Under the pieces are notes generated by a model that saw nothing but the letters and a program-made list of their open reading frames with translations, was not told where the DNA came from and made no database searches. Positions 1 through 7,092 of a DNA stretch of 8,958 nt are shown in pieces. Each line of letters begins with the position of its first letter. Within the stretch, counting starts at the first letter, position 1. A program made the translations under genes and the position numbers. This stretch comes from Phyllobacteriaceae bacterium (GTDB taxonomy: Bacteria; Pseudomonadota; Alphaproteobacteria; Rhizobiales; Ancalomicrobiaceae): positions 1 through 8,958 of the forward strand of contig JAAYVT010000278.1 of assembly GCA_012517025.1 (NCBI GenBank). Reading direction: 5' to 3'.

Positions 1-97
1 CGCGCCCGACCTTGGCGGCGATGGCGCGGCGGTTGGCGACAATGGCGGCGGTGTCGATGGTCAGGCGAGTCGGCGGGAGTAGGGCGGAGTCGGTCAT
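1..97 (-). CDS. alr: Alanine racemase, N-terminal fragment (cut by window edge)
   Basis: Only the first 32 codons are present, starting at the ATG whose complement lies at 95-97. The peptide contains LTIDTAAIVANRRAIAAKVG, which resembles the opening strand and helix of PLP-dependent alanine racemases, just before the lysine motif that would bind PLP (outside the window). The enzyme interconverts L- and D-alanine in the cytoplasm for peptidoglycan synthesis. The position supports the call: alr follows dnaB on the same strand in many alphaproteobacteria, and dnaB lies upstream here on the minus strand, separated by an opposite-strand cassette. No strong Shine-Dalgarno is visible before the ATG. 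The call is a recognition from a short N-terminus plus gene order, so another fold-III PLP enzyme is possible but less likely. Confidence 0.72.
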   Translation of the reverse strand, partial: MTDSALLPPTRLTIDTAAIVANRRAIAAKVGR

Positions 98-229
98 GCC
101 CCGCAAGGTGCACCCGAAAGGGGCGACGTCAAGGCGCCGTTCGGACAACCGAGGCGCGCGTCGGTGCCCTTGTGTCGCGGATGCGGCCGTGGTCCGTTCG
201 AGACCCGCTCAGCGACGGACGCCCGGTGC

Positions 230-1468
230 ATGACTTCCCCCACCGTTCCCCCGCCCGCGCCCGGCCGTGCCGCCGCCGGCCGTGCCACCGGAGTGCGGCG
301 CGGGTCCCGCGACTGGATCCGCATCAACGCGGCGCTGTTCCTGTCCGGCTATGCGATCTTCTCGCAACTCTATTGCGTGCAGCCGTTGCTGCCCGATCTC
401 GCCCGCGCCTTCTCGGTGTCGGCGGCGGAGAGCTCGCTCGCCCTGTCGATGTCGACGGGGACGCTGGCGGTGGCGATTCTCGCCGCCGGCGCGCTGTCGC
501 GCAGCCTCGCCCGCAAGACCCTGATGTTCGCCTCGCTCGGCTTCGCCGCCGCCTTCGGTCTCGCCGCCGCGATCGCGCCGTCCTGGCACCTGCTGCTGGT
601 GCTCCGGGCACTGGAGGGGGTGGCGCTCGGCGGCGCCCCGGCGGTCGCCATGGCCTATCTCGCCGAGGAGATCGAGCCCGCCGGCCTCGGCGCCGCGATG
701 GGGCTCTACATCGGCGGCAACGCCGCCGGCGGCATGGCCGGCCGCGTCGTCACCGGCCTCGTCGCCGAGCACGCCGATTGGCGGATCGCGCTGGCGGTCA
801 CCGGCGCCCTCGGGCTCGCCGCCGCCCTCGGCTTCGCCACGCTGCTGCCGCCGTCGCGCAACTTCACCCCGCACCCCTTCGGCGGCCTCGCGCCGCATCT
901 GGCGGCATGGCGGCACCACCTGCGCGATCGCCGGCTGACCGCGTTGTTCGCCACCGCCTTCCTGGCGATGGGGAGCTTCGTCACCGTCTACAACTACGCC
1001 GGCTTCCGCCTGACCGCCCCGCCGTTCGACCTCGGACAGGCGGCGGTCGGCGCGATCTTCCTGGTCTACGTCGCCGGCATCGTCGCCTCGCCGACCGCCG
1101 GGGCGCTGGCCGATCGCTTCGGCCGGCCGCGCGTGCTCGCCGGCGGCGTCGTGCTGACGGCGCTCGGCCTCGCGGTGACGCTGGCCGAATGGATCCCGGC
1201 GATCGTGGTCGGCATCGCGCTGCTGACCGCCGGCTTCTTCGCCGTCCACACCGTCGCCGGCGGCTGGGTCGGGGCGCGGGCGAAGGGCGAGAAGGCGCAC
1301 GCCTCCTCGCTCTATCTCCTCGCCTATTACCTCGGCTCGTCGGTGATGGGCTCGCTCGGCGGCCTCGCCTGGACGCAGGCCGGCTGGGGCGGCGTGGTGG
1401 GGTTCGTCACGGTTCTGCTCGTCGCCGAGGCGGCACTCGCCGTCGTTCTCGCCCGCGACGCCGGCTGA
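230..1468 (+). CDS. MFS transporter, YnfM-like
   Basis: A 412-residue inner-membrane protein of the major facilitator superfamily, the normal length for a 12-helix carrier. The first membrane segment (about 32-55) contains SQLYCVQPLLPDLARAF, which is characteristic of the YnfM/AraJ-like branch of putative drug or metabolite efflux carriers. Motif A appears in degenerate form after helix 2 (GALSRSLARKTLM, 87-99) and in good form in the second half (GALADRFGRPRV, 291-302). An arginine in LRALEGVALGG (R127) fits motif B of helix 4. A charged cytoplasmic loop at about 208-235 separates the two six-helix halves. I chose the ATG at 230 because the family-like sequence begins soon after it; an in-frame GTG at 164 would add 22 residues without family character. 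No strong Shine-Dalgarno is seen. The gene diverges from alr. The substrate cannot be told from sequence. Confidence 0.9.
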   Translation: MTSPTVPPPAPGRAAAGRATGVRRGSRDWIRINAALFLSGYAIFSQLYCVQPLLPDLARAFSVSAAESSLALSMSTGTLAVAILAAGALSRSLARKTLMFASLGFAAAFGLAAAIAPSWHLLLVLRALEGVALGGAPAVAMAYLAEEIEPAGLGAAMGLYIGGNAAGGMAGRVVTGLVAEHADWRIALAVTGALGLAAALGFATLLPPSRNFTPHPFGGLAPHLAAWRHHLRDRRLTALFATAFLAMGSFVTVYNYAGFRLTAPPFDLGQAAVGAIFLVYVAGIVASPTAGALADRFGRPRVLAGGVVLTALGLAVTLAEWIPAIVVGIALLTAGFFAVHTVAGGWVGARAKGEKAHASSLYLLAYYLGSSVMGSLGGLAWTQAGWGGVVGFVTVLLVAEAALAVVLARDAG

Positions 1469-1521
1469 GCGGACCCCACGCAAGGGAACCGATCGCCGCC
1501 TCGTCGGTTGTCCCGTCGAAG

Positions 1522-1540
1522 CCGTCCGACGCCCGGACGG
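1522..1540 (+). other. Hairpin between MFS gene and DUF1236 gene
   Basis: CCGTCCG (1522-1528) and CGGACGG (1534-1540) form a perfect 7-bp stem around a 5-nt loop. It lies 53 nt past the MFS stop codon and 10 nt before the Shine-Dalgarno of the next gene. No T-run follows, so it is not a classical intrinsic terminator. It may be a leader structure for the downstream gene, a weak terminator for the MFS gene, or chance in GC-rich DNA. Confidence 0.3.
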
Positions 1541-1564
1541 ACGACGATCGGGAGACCCGACACC

Positions 1565-1990
1565 ATGAAGAACATCGTGATTTCGACCGCCTTCGCGACC
1601 GTCCTCGTCGCCTCGCTCGCCACCCCCTCGATGGCCGATCAGTCCGGCGGTGCGGTCGGCGGGGCCGCCGCCGGTGCGGTCGGTGGCGCCATCGTCGGCG
1701 GTCCGGTCGGCGCGGTGATCGGCGGCGTGGCCGGTGCCGTCGGCGGTGCCGCGCTCGGCACCATCACCGAGGACGACGAGGTGTGGATCCGCGACTACGT
1801 CGCCGCCCACCCGCATGCCACGGTGACGGTCGAGGAGCCGATCGTGGTCGGCAAGCCGCTGCCGCGCGAGGTCACGGTCTACGAGATCGACGGCAATCCT
1901 CGTTTCACCGAGTATCGCTACGCCTATGTGAACGGCAACTACCTGCTGGTCGATCGCGACGGCAACGTCGTCGGAACGATCGTGAACTGA
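1565..1990 (+). CDS. Exported glycine-zipper / DUF1236 protein
   Basis: A 141-residue protein of unknown function. Residues 1-24 form a signal peptide (MKN start, hydrophobic core, likely cleavage after SMA). Residues 28-66 are a glycine-zipper segment of repeated GGAVGG / GGAIVGG / GGVAGAVGG units, which in other proteins packs helices in or against membranes. Residues 72-140 match the DUF1236 pattern: an RDYVAAHPH opening, VEEPIVVGKPLPREVTVYEI in the middle and a final YRYAYVNGNYLLVDRDGNVV block. Copies of this C-terminal domain occur in many Hyphomicrobiales envelope proteins. The ATG at 1565 is preceded by GGGAGA (1550-1555) at good spacing and immediately begins the signal peptide, so an upstream in-frame start at 1508 is not needed. 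It lies 96 bp after the MFS gene and converges on dnaB. The role is probably periplasmic or outer-membrane associated; nothing more specific can be said. Confidence 0.85.
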   Translation: MKNIVISTAFATVLVASLATPSMADQSGGAVGGAAAGAVGGAIVGGPVGAVIGGVAGAVGGAALGTITEDDEVWIRDYVAAHPHATVTVEEPIVVGKPLPREVTVYEIDGNPRFTEYRYAYVNGNYLLVDRDGNVVGTIVN

Positions 1991-2011
1991 CCGGACCGCG
2001 ACGCATGTGGT

Positions 2012-2037
2012 GCGGCGGTCGCCACGGCGGCCGCCGC
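2012..2037. terminator. Possible GC-rich hairpin between convergent genes
   Basis: The 56-bp gap between the DUF1236 stop and the dnaB stop contains GCGGCGG (2012-2018) complementary to CCGCCGC (2031-2037), and an overlapping alternative palindrome CGGCGGCCGCCG. Its place between two convergent genes fits a shared terminator. There is no T-run on either strand, and such pairing is easy to find in GC-rich DNA. Confidence 0.25.
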
Positions 2038-2046
2038 CGTCGCATC

Positions 2047-3537
<1,491 letters not shown>

Positions 3538-3645
3538 CGGCGGACCTGTCGGGCGACGTGCGAGGGGCGGCGCGCGAGGCGGCCGGCGCCATCTTTTCGC
3601 CTCGAACCTTAACGGCGCGCTTCCGCCCACAAAAGCGTCCACCGG

Positions 3646-3673
3646 ATCATACCCGCTCGTCCACAGGAATGAA
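3646..3673 (-). promoter_or_regulatory. Weak candidate sigma-70-type promoter for dnaB
   Basis: Read on the minus strand, TATGAT (complement of 3646-3651) matches five of six bases of the -10 consensus. TTCATT (complement of 3668-3673) lies 16 bp upstream as a poor -35. Transcription from here would give a leader of roughly 100 nt before the dnaB ATG. The -10 is good but the -35 is weak, so this is only a candidate. Confidence 0.25.
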
Positions 3674-3856
3674 TCGGGGAGCGAGATTCCGAGTCTTGAC
3701 CGTTGCAGCGGGGAAGATTCGCCGCCCGGCGCCGATCGGACGCCTCCACCTTCATGAAATTCCGGAAGCGCGACCTCGCCGAACGGCAGGAAGCACTCCG
3801 AGTGGAAAGAGGTTTTCCAGGCCCTCGTGTCCGCGCCGCCGCTCATCGTGCCGCGA

Positions 3857-3871
3857 TACTGCGGCGCAGTA
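3857..3871. promoter_or_regulatory. 15-bp palindrome, operator-like
   Basis: TACTGCGGCGCAGTA is a perfect 7-1-7 inverted repeat (arms TACTGCG and CGCAGTA around one G). It lies 282 bp upstream of the cytochrome ATG and 320 bp upstream of the dnaB ATG, at the border between GC-rich and more AT-rich spacer. Its size and symmetry fit a dimeric repressor site. No regulator gene lies in the window to pair it with. Confidence 0.4.
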
Positions 3872-4021
3872 GAAAATAGAGACGGCGCGTCAATCTATTA
3901 CCGCGACCGCGAATTGTTCGGCCGGTCGAAAGCGTAGAAATACCGAAAGGGTGATTGCGAGCGGCAAGCCGTCGCCTCCCCGCCGCCGGGTGAATGATAG
4001 AAGTTGCGCATATTCGAAATA

Positions 4022-4038
4022 ACGGAACTTCCGTTCCG
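4022..4038. promoter_or_regulatory. Overlapping inverted repeats upstream of the sulfur operon
   Basis: Two perfect inverted repeats overlap: ACGGAA-C-TTCCGT (4022-4034) and CGGAAC-TTCC-GTTCCG (4023-4038). They follow the AT-rich segment ATATTCGAAATA (4010-4021), which contains the palindrome TTCGAA. The position, about 115-130 bp upstream of the cytochrome start codon, is where an operator or activator site could lie. The segment GGAACTT (4024-4030) also resembles the -35 of an ECF-sigma promoter, but no matching -10 was found. Confidence 0.4.
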
Positions 4039-4094
4039 ACGTGAAGCGAGCGCCCTTCGGAAGAGGGGATCGTCGCCTCGAACGGGAGATCTGC

Positions 4095-4140
4095 GGTCCC
4101 CGGATCGGCACTCCGTCGCGTCTCGGGGTGCGGTCGGACC
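4095..4140 (+). promoter_or_regulatory. Long imperfect hairpin abutting the cytochrome Shine-Dalgarno
   Basis: The segment can fold into 17 base pairs in three blocks: GGTCC (4095-4099) with GGACC (4136-4140), GATC (4103-4106) with GGTC (4132-4135), and GCACTCCG (4108-4115) with CGGGGTGC (4124-4131). An 8-nt loop (4116-4123) closes it. There are two G-U wobbles, and the only unpaired bases (4100-4102 and 4107) are on the 5' side. The structure ends one base before GGAG (4142-4145), the ribosome binding site of the cytochrome gene. It may affect translation or message stability of the operon. No T-run follows, so it is not a terminator. Confidence 0.45.
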
Positions 4141-4152
4141 CGGAGTGTGGTC

Positions 4153-4542
4153 ATGGTTCGTCTCGCCGCGACCGTTCTCGTCGCCGCCGTCGTCTCGTCG
4201 ATGGCGGCTTCCGCTTTCGCCGAAGAGGCCAATTGGAAACGCGGGCGGATCTACTACCGCAGCGTCTGCACCTCCTGCCACGCCGCCGAGGCGATCGGCG
4301 CCATCGCTCCGTCCACCCGCACCAAGGCCGAATGGGCCGCCTATCTGCAGGCCGACGCCCACGCCAAAGGCGCCGACAAGGTCTCCCGCTTCCTCTCCAA
4401 GGCCTATCGCGCCGAGATCAAGGGCTCCAACAAGGCGGCCGAGAAGTTCGCGGATCTTTCCGACGAGGCGTTGACCGCCGACGTCGCGGCCTTCCTGGCG
4501 CGCGGCGCCAAGGACGGCGACGAACCCGCTTCCTGCAACTGA
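4153..4542 (+). CDS. Small periplasmic c-type cytochrome without a methionine ligand
   Basis: A 129-residue single-haem cytochrome c, first gene of the sulfur operon. Residues 1-23 are a signal peptide ending in SAFA, so the mature protein is periplasmic and about 106 residues long. The haem-binding motif is CTSCH (39-43), with C39 and C42 covalent and H43 the proximal ligand. The rest resembles a class I fold: an AEWAAYL helix (59-65) and a C-terminal helix ALTADVAAFLARGAKDGDEP (106-125). The mature chain has no methionine, so the usual His-Met coordination is impossible. Candidate sixth ligands are His70 (DAHAKG), a lysine, or Cys128 in the terminal PASCN. The ATG at 4153 is chosen over a GTG at 4147 because GGAG (4142-4145) sits 7 nt before the ATG. 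The likely role is electron transfer in sulfur-compound oxidation, inferred from its neighbours. The next gene begins 52 bp downstream. Confidence 0.88.
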   Translation: MVRLAATVLVAAVVSSMAASAFAEEANWKRGRIYYRSVCTSCHAAEAIGAIAPSTRTKAEWAAYLQADAHAKGADKVSRFLSKAYRAEIKGSNKAAEKFADLSDEALTADVAAFLARGAKDGDEPASCN

Positions 4543-4594
4543 CGCGAGGCCCGAGGTCGGTCGCGACGACCGGCGTCGGGCGAGGAGCGGCATC

Positions 4595-5833
4595 ATGAGC
4601 GATACGCAATCGCGCTTTCCCGGTCTGCGGGAAGACTTCGAGACGATCTTCGTGAAGGAGTGGTCGCCCTATCTCGGGGCGCTCCTGCTGGTTCTGGTCG
4701 TCGTCGCCCTGATGACCACCGGCCTGTTCTGGGGCGTCTTCGGCGGGGTGAAATATTGGGGCGACCGCATCAACGGCGCGCTCGGTCTGGCGCCGCTGCT
4801 CGGCATCGCCGAGGCCAAGGAGACGCTGCTGACGCACCGCATGTCGTTGATGAACATCCTGCTCGTCGCCGGCGCCTTCACCGCCGCTCTGATGTCGGGC
4901 CAGTTCCAGCCCAACCGTGCCCCCAGACTCGAATACGTCTGGGCCGCGCTCGGCGGCTCGGCGATGGGCATCGGCGCCTCGCTCGCCGGAGGCTGCACGA
5001 CCGGCGGGTTCTTCAATCCGGTCGTTCACTCCTCGCCCGCCGGTTGGGTGATGTGGCTCGGTCTGCTCACCGGAGCCTGGGTCGGGCTGAAGGCATTGAT
5101 GTGGACGCTCGACCACGTCGAATGGGGGACGGTGGCCCCGGCGCAGATCGTGGTGCCGCCGGCGGTGAGGCGTCTCTATCCGCTGGCCGGACTGGCGGTG
5201 GCGATCGGCGTCGTGGCGTGGAGCGCCAGCTGGTGGTCCTCGCCCGACAAGCAACTCGCCGCGCGCGCCCTGATCGTCGTCGCCGGCTTCGCGATCGGCT
5301 TCGTCATGCATCGTTCGCGCCTGTGCTTCGCGCGCTCGATCCGCGAGCCCTTCATGACGGCCGAGGGCACCATGACCAAGGCGGTCATCCTGGCCATGGC
5401 GGTCGGCATCCCGCTCGCGGCTCTGTTGTTCCGGGCCAAGGTGATCGATCCCTACGTCGCCATCCCGCCGACCTTCTGGATCGGCTCGCTGGTCGGCGGA
5501 GCGATCTTCGGCGTCGGCATGGTCTTCGCGGGCGGCTGCGCCTCCGGCGCCTTGTGGCGGATGGGCGAGGGGCACGCCAAGCTCTGGGTGGCGATGCTGT
5601 TCTTCGCCTGGATCGGCTCGATCGCCTCCGCCGTCTTCAAGAAGCTCGGCCTCACCGCCATCGACGAGACCAACGTCGAGACCTGGGAAATGACCGGCGT
5701 CGGTCGCCAGGCCTTCTTCCCCGATCTCTTCGGCGGGTGGGGCTGGGCGCTGCTGGCCGGATTCGGCCTTCTCGCCGTGTGGTACGCGGTCGTCCGCTGG
5801 AACGAGACGACCGAAAAACTCACCGTCCTGTGA
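4595..5833 (+). CDS. YeeE/YedE family (TsuA-like) sulfur-compound transporter
   Basis: A 412-residue multi-pass inner-membrane protein of the Sulf_transp family (YeeE/YedE). The two halves each carry a signature: SLAGGCTTGGFFNP (129-142) with Cys134, and VFAGGCASGALWR (310-322) with Cys315. A third conserved cysteine lies in HRSRLCFARS (Cys244). In TsuA (YeeE), a characterised thiosulfate importer, conserved pore cysteines are proposed to relay thiosulfate through transient S-S contacts; all three equivalents seem present here. The length fits a full two-half transporter rather than the half-size PmpA/PmpB type. The N-terminus (1-25) is cytoplasm-like, followed by the first membrane helix. 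The start is supported by GAGGAG (4582-4587) 7 nt before the ATG. It lies between the cytochrome gene (52 bp) and the rhodanese gene (23 bp). No TusA/SirA-like partner, often found beside YeeE, occurs in the window. Substrate (thiosulfate, polysulfide or other) is inferred. Confidence 0.92.
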   Translation: MSDTQSRFPGLREDFETIFVKEWSPYLGALLLVLVVVALMTTGLFWGVFGGVKYWGDRINGALGLAPLLGIAEAKETLLTHRMSLMNILLVAGAFTAALMSGQFQPNRAPRLEYVWAALGGSAMGIGASLAGGCTTGGFFNPVVHSSPAGWVMWLGLLTGAWVGLKALMWTLDHVEWGTVAPAQIVVPPAVRRLYPLAGLAVAIGVVAWSASWWSSPDKQLAARALIVVAGFAIGFVMHRSRLCFARSIREPFMTAEGTMTKAVILAMAVGIPLAALLFRAKVIDPYVAIPPTFWIGSLVGGAIFGVGMVFAGGCASGALWRMGEGHAKLWVAMLFFAWIGSIASAVFKKLGLTAIDETNVETWEMTGVGRQAFFPDLFGGWGWALLAGFGLLAVWYAVVRWNETTEKLTVL

Positions 5834-5856
5834 CGCGCAATTCAGGGAGACGAAAG

Positions 5857-7008
5857 ATGAAAGCCCCACACTTCACCCTGGCCGGCGCGCTCGCCCTGGC
5901 GACCCTGCCGCTCCTCGTCGCCACGACCGTCGTCCCGGCCGCGGCCGAGACGGCGCTGCAACGCAAGGAGGGGTGGTTTTCGGTTCTGACCGACTACGCG
6001 AAGGTTCGCGCCGAGGCGACCATCCCGCCGAAGAAGGGCGTGACCATCGTCGACAGCCGTCCGACCGCTCGCCAATACGACCCCGGCCACATTCCGGGGG
6101 CCGTGAGCCTGCCGGACAGTGCTTTCGACAAATCGGTCGACAAGCTGCCCGCCGACAAGGCCACGAAGCTGATCTTCTACTGCGGCGGCGTCGACTGCAT
6201 GCTCTCGCACGAGAGCGCCAAGAAGGCGCAGGCGCTCGGATACACCGACATCGCGGTCTATGCCGAGGGCATGCCGGACTGGAAGGCCAAGGGCGGTCCG
6301 GTCGCGGTGTCCGCCGCCTACGTCAAGAAGCTGATGGACGAGAAGCAGCCCTACACGTTGATCGACGCGCGACCGAAGCGGGTCACCGACAAGGGCATGA
6401 TTCCCACCGCGATCGCGATCTCCGACAGCGAGTTCGACAAGAACGTCGACAAGCTGCCCGCCGACAAGACCGCGCTCCTCGTCTATTACTGCGGCGGTCT
6501 CGACTGCGTGCTCTCCGACGCCTCCGCCGAAAAGGCGCGCAAACTCGGTTACACCAACGTCGTGACCTATCCCGAGGGCTATCCCGAGTGGTCGAAGCTC
6601 TTCGGTGCCGGCCCGACCGCGGCCGCCGCGTCGCCGCAAGCCGGGGCGGCGGCACGCACCGAGGCGGTGCTGGTGGCGGGCAAGGAGAAGGGCTCGGTCA
6701 CCGTCGCGTCCTTCGAGGCGGCGTGGAAGGCGGATCCCGCCGCGATCGTCCTCGTCGATGTGCGCAATCCCAACGAATATGCCGCCGGAACCATCAAGGG
6801 GGCGATCAACGTGCCGATGGGTGAGCTCGAGAAGAAGCTCACGACCCTGCCCAAGGACAAGCCGATCGTCTTCGTCTGCGGCACCGGCGCGCGTGCCGGC
6901 GAAGCCTACGACACCGCCAAGATGTTCGCCGCCGATCTCCAGGTCGCCTTCCTCGACGCGACGGTGAAGTTCGCCGGCGACGGCACCGCGACCATGACGC
7001 AGAAGTGA
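5857..7008 (+). CDS. Periplasmic three-domain rhodanese (sulfurtransferase)
   Basis: A 383-residue exported protein with three rhodanese domains. Residues 1-30 are a signal peptide (cleavage likely after PAAA). Domain 1 (about 56-150) has the catalytic loop YCGGVDCMLS with Cys109 and Cys114. Domain 2 (about 152-248) has YCGGLDCVLS with Cys212 and Cys217. An alanine-rich linker (about 251-270) leads to domain 3 (about 279-378), whose loop VCGTGARAGEA (Cys341) is the ordinary CxxGxR type, preceded by DVRNPNEYAAGTIKGAINVP. Domains 1 and 2 are close paralogues, both containing FDK-VDKLPADK, and differ from domain 3, so they probably arose by internal duplication. Rhodaneses carry sulfane sulfur as cysteine persulfide; the second cysteine in loops 1 and 2 could form an intramolecular disulfide. 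AGGGAGA (5844-5850) lies 6 nt before the ATG. As last gene of the operon it could pass sulfur to the YeeE protein or electrons to the cytochrome (inference). Confidence 0.92.
   Translation: MKAPHFTLAGALALATLPLLVATTVVPAAAETALQRKEGWFSVLTDYAKVRAEATIPPKKGVTIVDSRPTARQYDPGHIPGAVSLPDSAFDKSVDKLPADKATKLIFYCGGVDCMLSHESAKKAQALGYTDIAVYAEGMPDWKAKGGPVAVSAAYVKKLMDEKQPYTLIDARPKRVTDKGMIPTAIAISDSEFDKNVDKLPADKTALLVYYCGGLDCVLSDASAEKARKLGYTNVVTYPEGYPEWSKLFGAGPTAAAASPQAGAAARTEAVLVAGKEKGSVTVASFEAAWKADPAAIVLVDVRNPNEYAAGTIKGAINVPMGELEKKLTTLPKDKPIVFVCGTGARAGEAYDTAKMFAADLQVAFLDATVKFAGDGTATMTQK
6136..6468 (+). repeat. 24-bp direct repeat from duplicated rhodanese domains
   Basis: An identical 24-base stretch occurs at 6136-6159 and 6445-6468, encoding VDKLPADK in rhodanese domains 1 and 2. 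The offset is 309 bp, exactly 103 codons, which equals the domain repeat length. It marks the internal duplication and keeps codon-level identity. Confidence 0.85.
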
Positions 7009-7036
7009 GGTCGCCGACACGGCATCGAAACGCGAA

Positions 7037-7062
7037 AGAGCCGGGCGTCGCCGCCCGGCTCT
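7037..7062. terminator. Bidirectional intrinsic terminator between rhodanese gene and rplI
   Basis: AGAGCCGGGCG (7037-7047) and CGCCCGGCTCT (7052-7062) form a perfect 11-bp stem with loop TCGC. It sits in the 84-bp gap between two convergent stop codons. The minus-strand transcript continues as TTCGCGTTTCG and the plus-strand as CGTTCGATTCTCG, so T-rich tails are modest on both sides and better for rplI. Position and perfect stem support a shared terminator. Confidence 0.8.
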
Positions 7063-7092
7063 CGTTCGATTCTCGTCTGCCGACGTCGAGGA

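Larger units (their letters stand above)
3538..4152. other. Long divergent intergenic region between dnaB and the sulfur operon
   Basis: These 615 bp hold no convincing gene. Small open frames on both strands have arginine/proline-rich compositions typical of out-of-frame GC-rich DNA. The half near dnaB is GC-rich; about 3840-4040 is visibly richer in A and T than the coding DNA on either side. The region contains a 15-bp palindrome (3857-3871), an overlapping pair of inverted repeats (4022-4038), a GAATC-N9-GATTC repeat (3671-3689) and a long hairpin (4095-4140). It must contain the start signals for dnaB on the minus strand and for the cytochrome operon on the plus strand. No clear -35/-10 pair for the operon could be assigned. 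Confidence 0.8.

Noticed and set aside
104..172. Imperfect inverted repeat CAAGG(T)GCACC / GGTGCCCTTG between alr and the MFS gene
   Set aside because: Arms are 48 bp apart with a bulge, too distant for a typical operator and weak as an RNA stem.
3671..3689. GAATC-N9-GATTC inverted repeat upstream of dnaB
   Set aside because: Five-base arms are easily found by chance in several hundred bases, and there is no match to a known site.
3696..3724. TTGACC on the plus strand as a -35 for the sulfur operon
   Set aside because: No -10-like hexamer occurs at 16-18 bp downstream, and it is over 450 bp from the first gene.
3538..3846. 103-codon in-frame upstream extension of dnaB
   Set aside because: The frame is open, but the added peptide has no DnaB similarity. 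The ATG at 3535-3537 gives the usual family N-terminus and length.
3904..3928. CGACCG-N13-CGGTCG inverted repeat
   Set aside because: Short arms and a long spacer; expected by chance in GC-rich DNA.
3843..4232. Possible 129-codon minus-strand gene in the divergent spacer
   Set aside because: Composition is typical of a random frame, it overlaps the start of the cytochrome gene, and no ribosome binding site or domain is visible.
4660..5856. Upstream in-frame extension of the rhodanese gene through the YeeE gene
   Set aside because: The frame is open, but a ribosome binding site, ATG and signal peptide at 5857 define the start, and the extension is a shifted-frame shadow of the transporter.
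4418..5869. Antisense open frame opposite the YeeE gene
   Set aside because: A shadow of the coding bias of the real gene; rich in G, D, R and H with no motifs.
5842..7020. Antisense open frame opposite the rhodanese gene
   Set aside because: Mirror of the real gene's codon bias, with no recognisable domain or signal.
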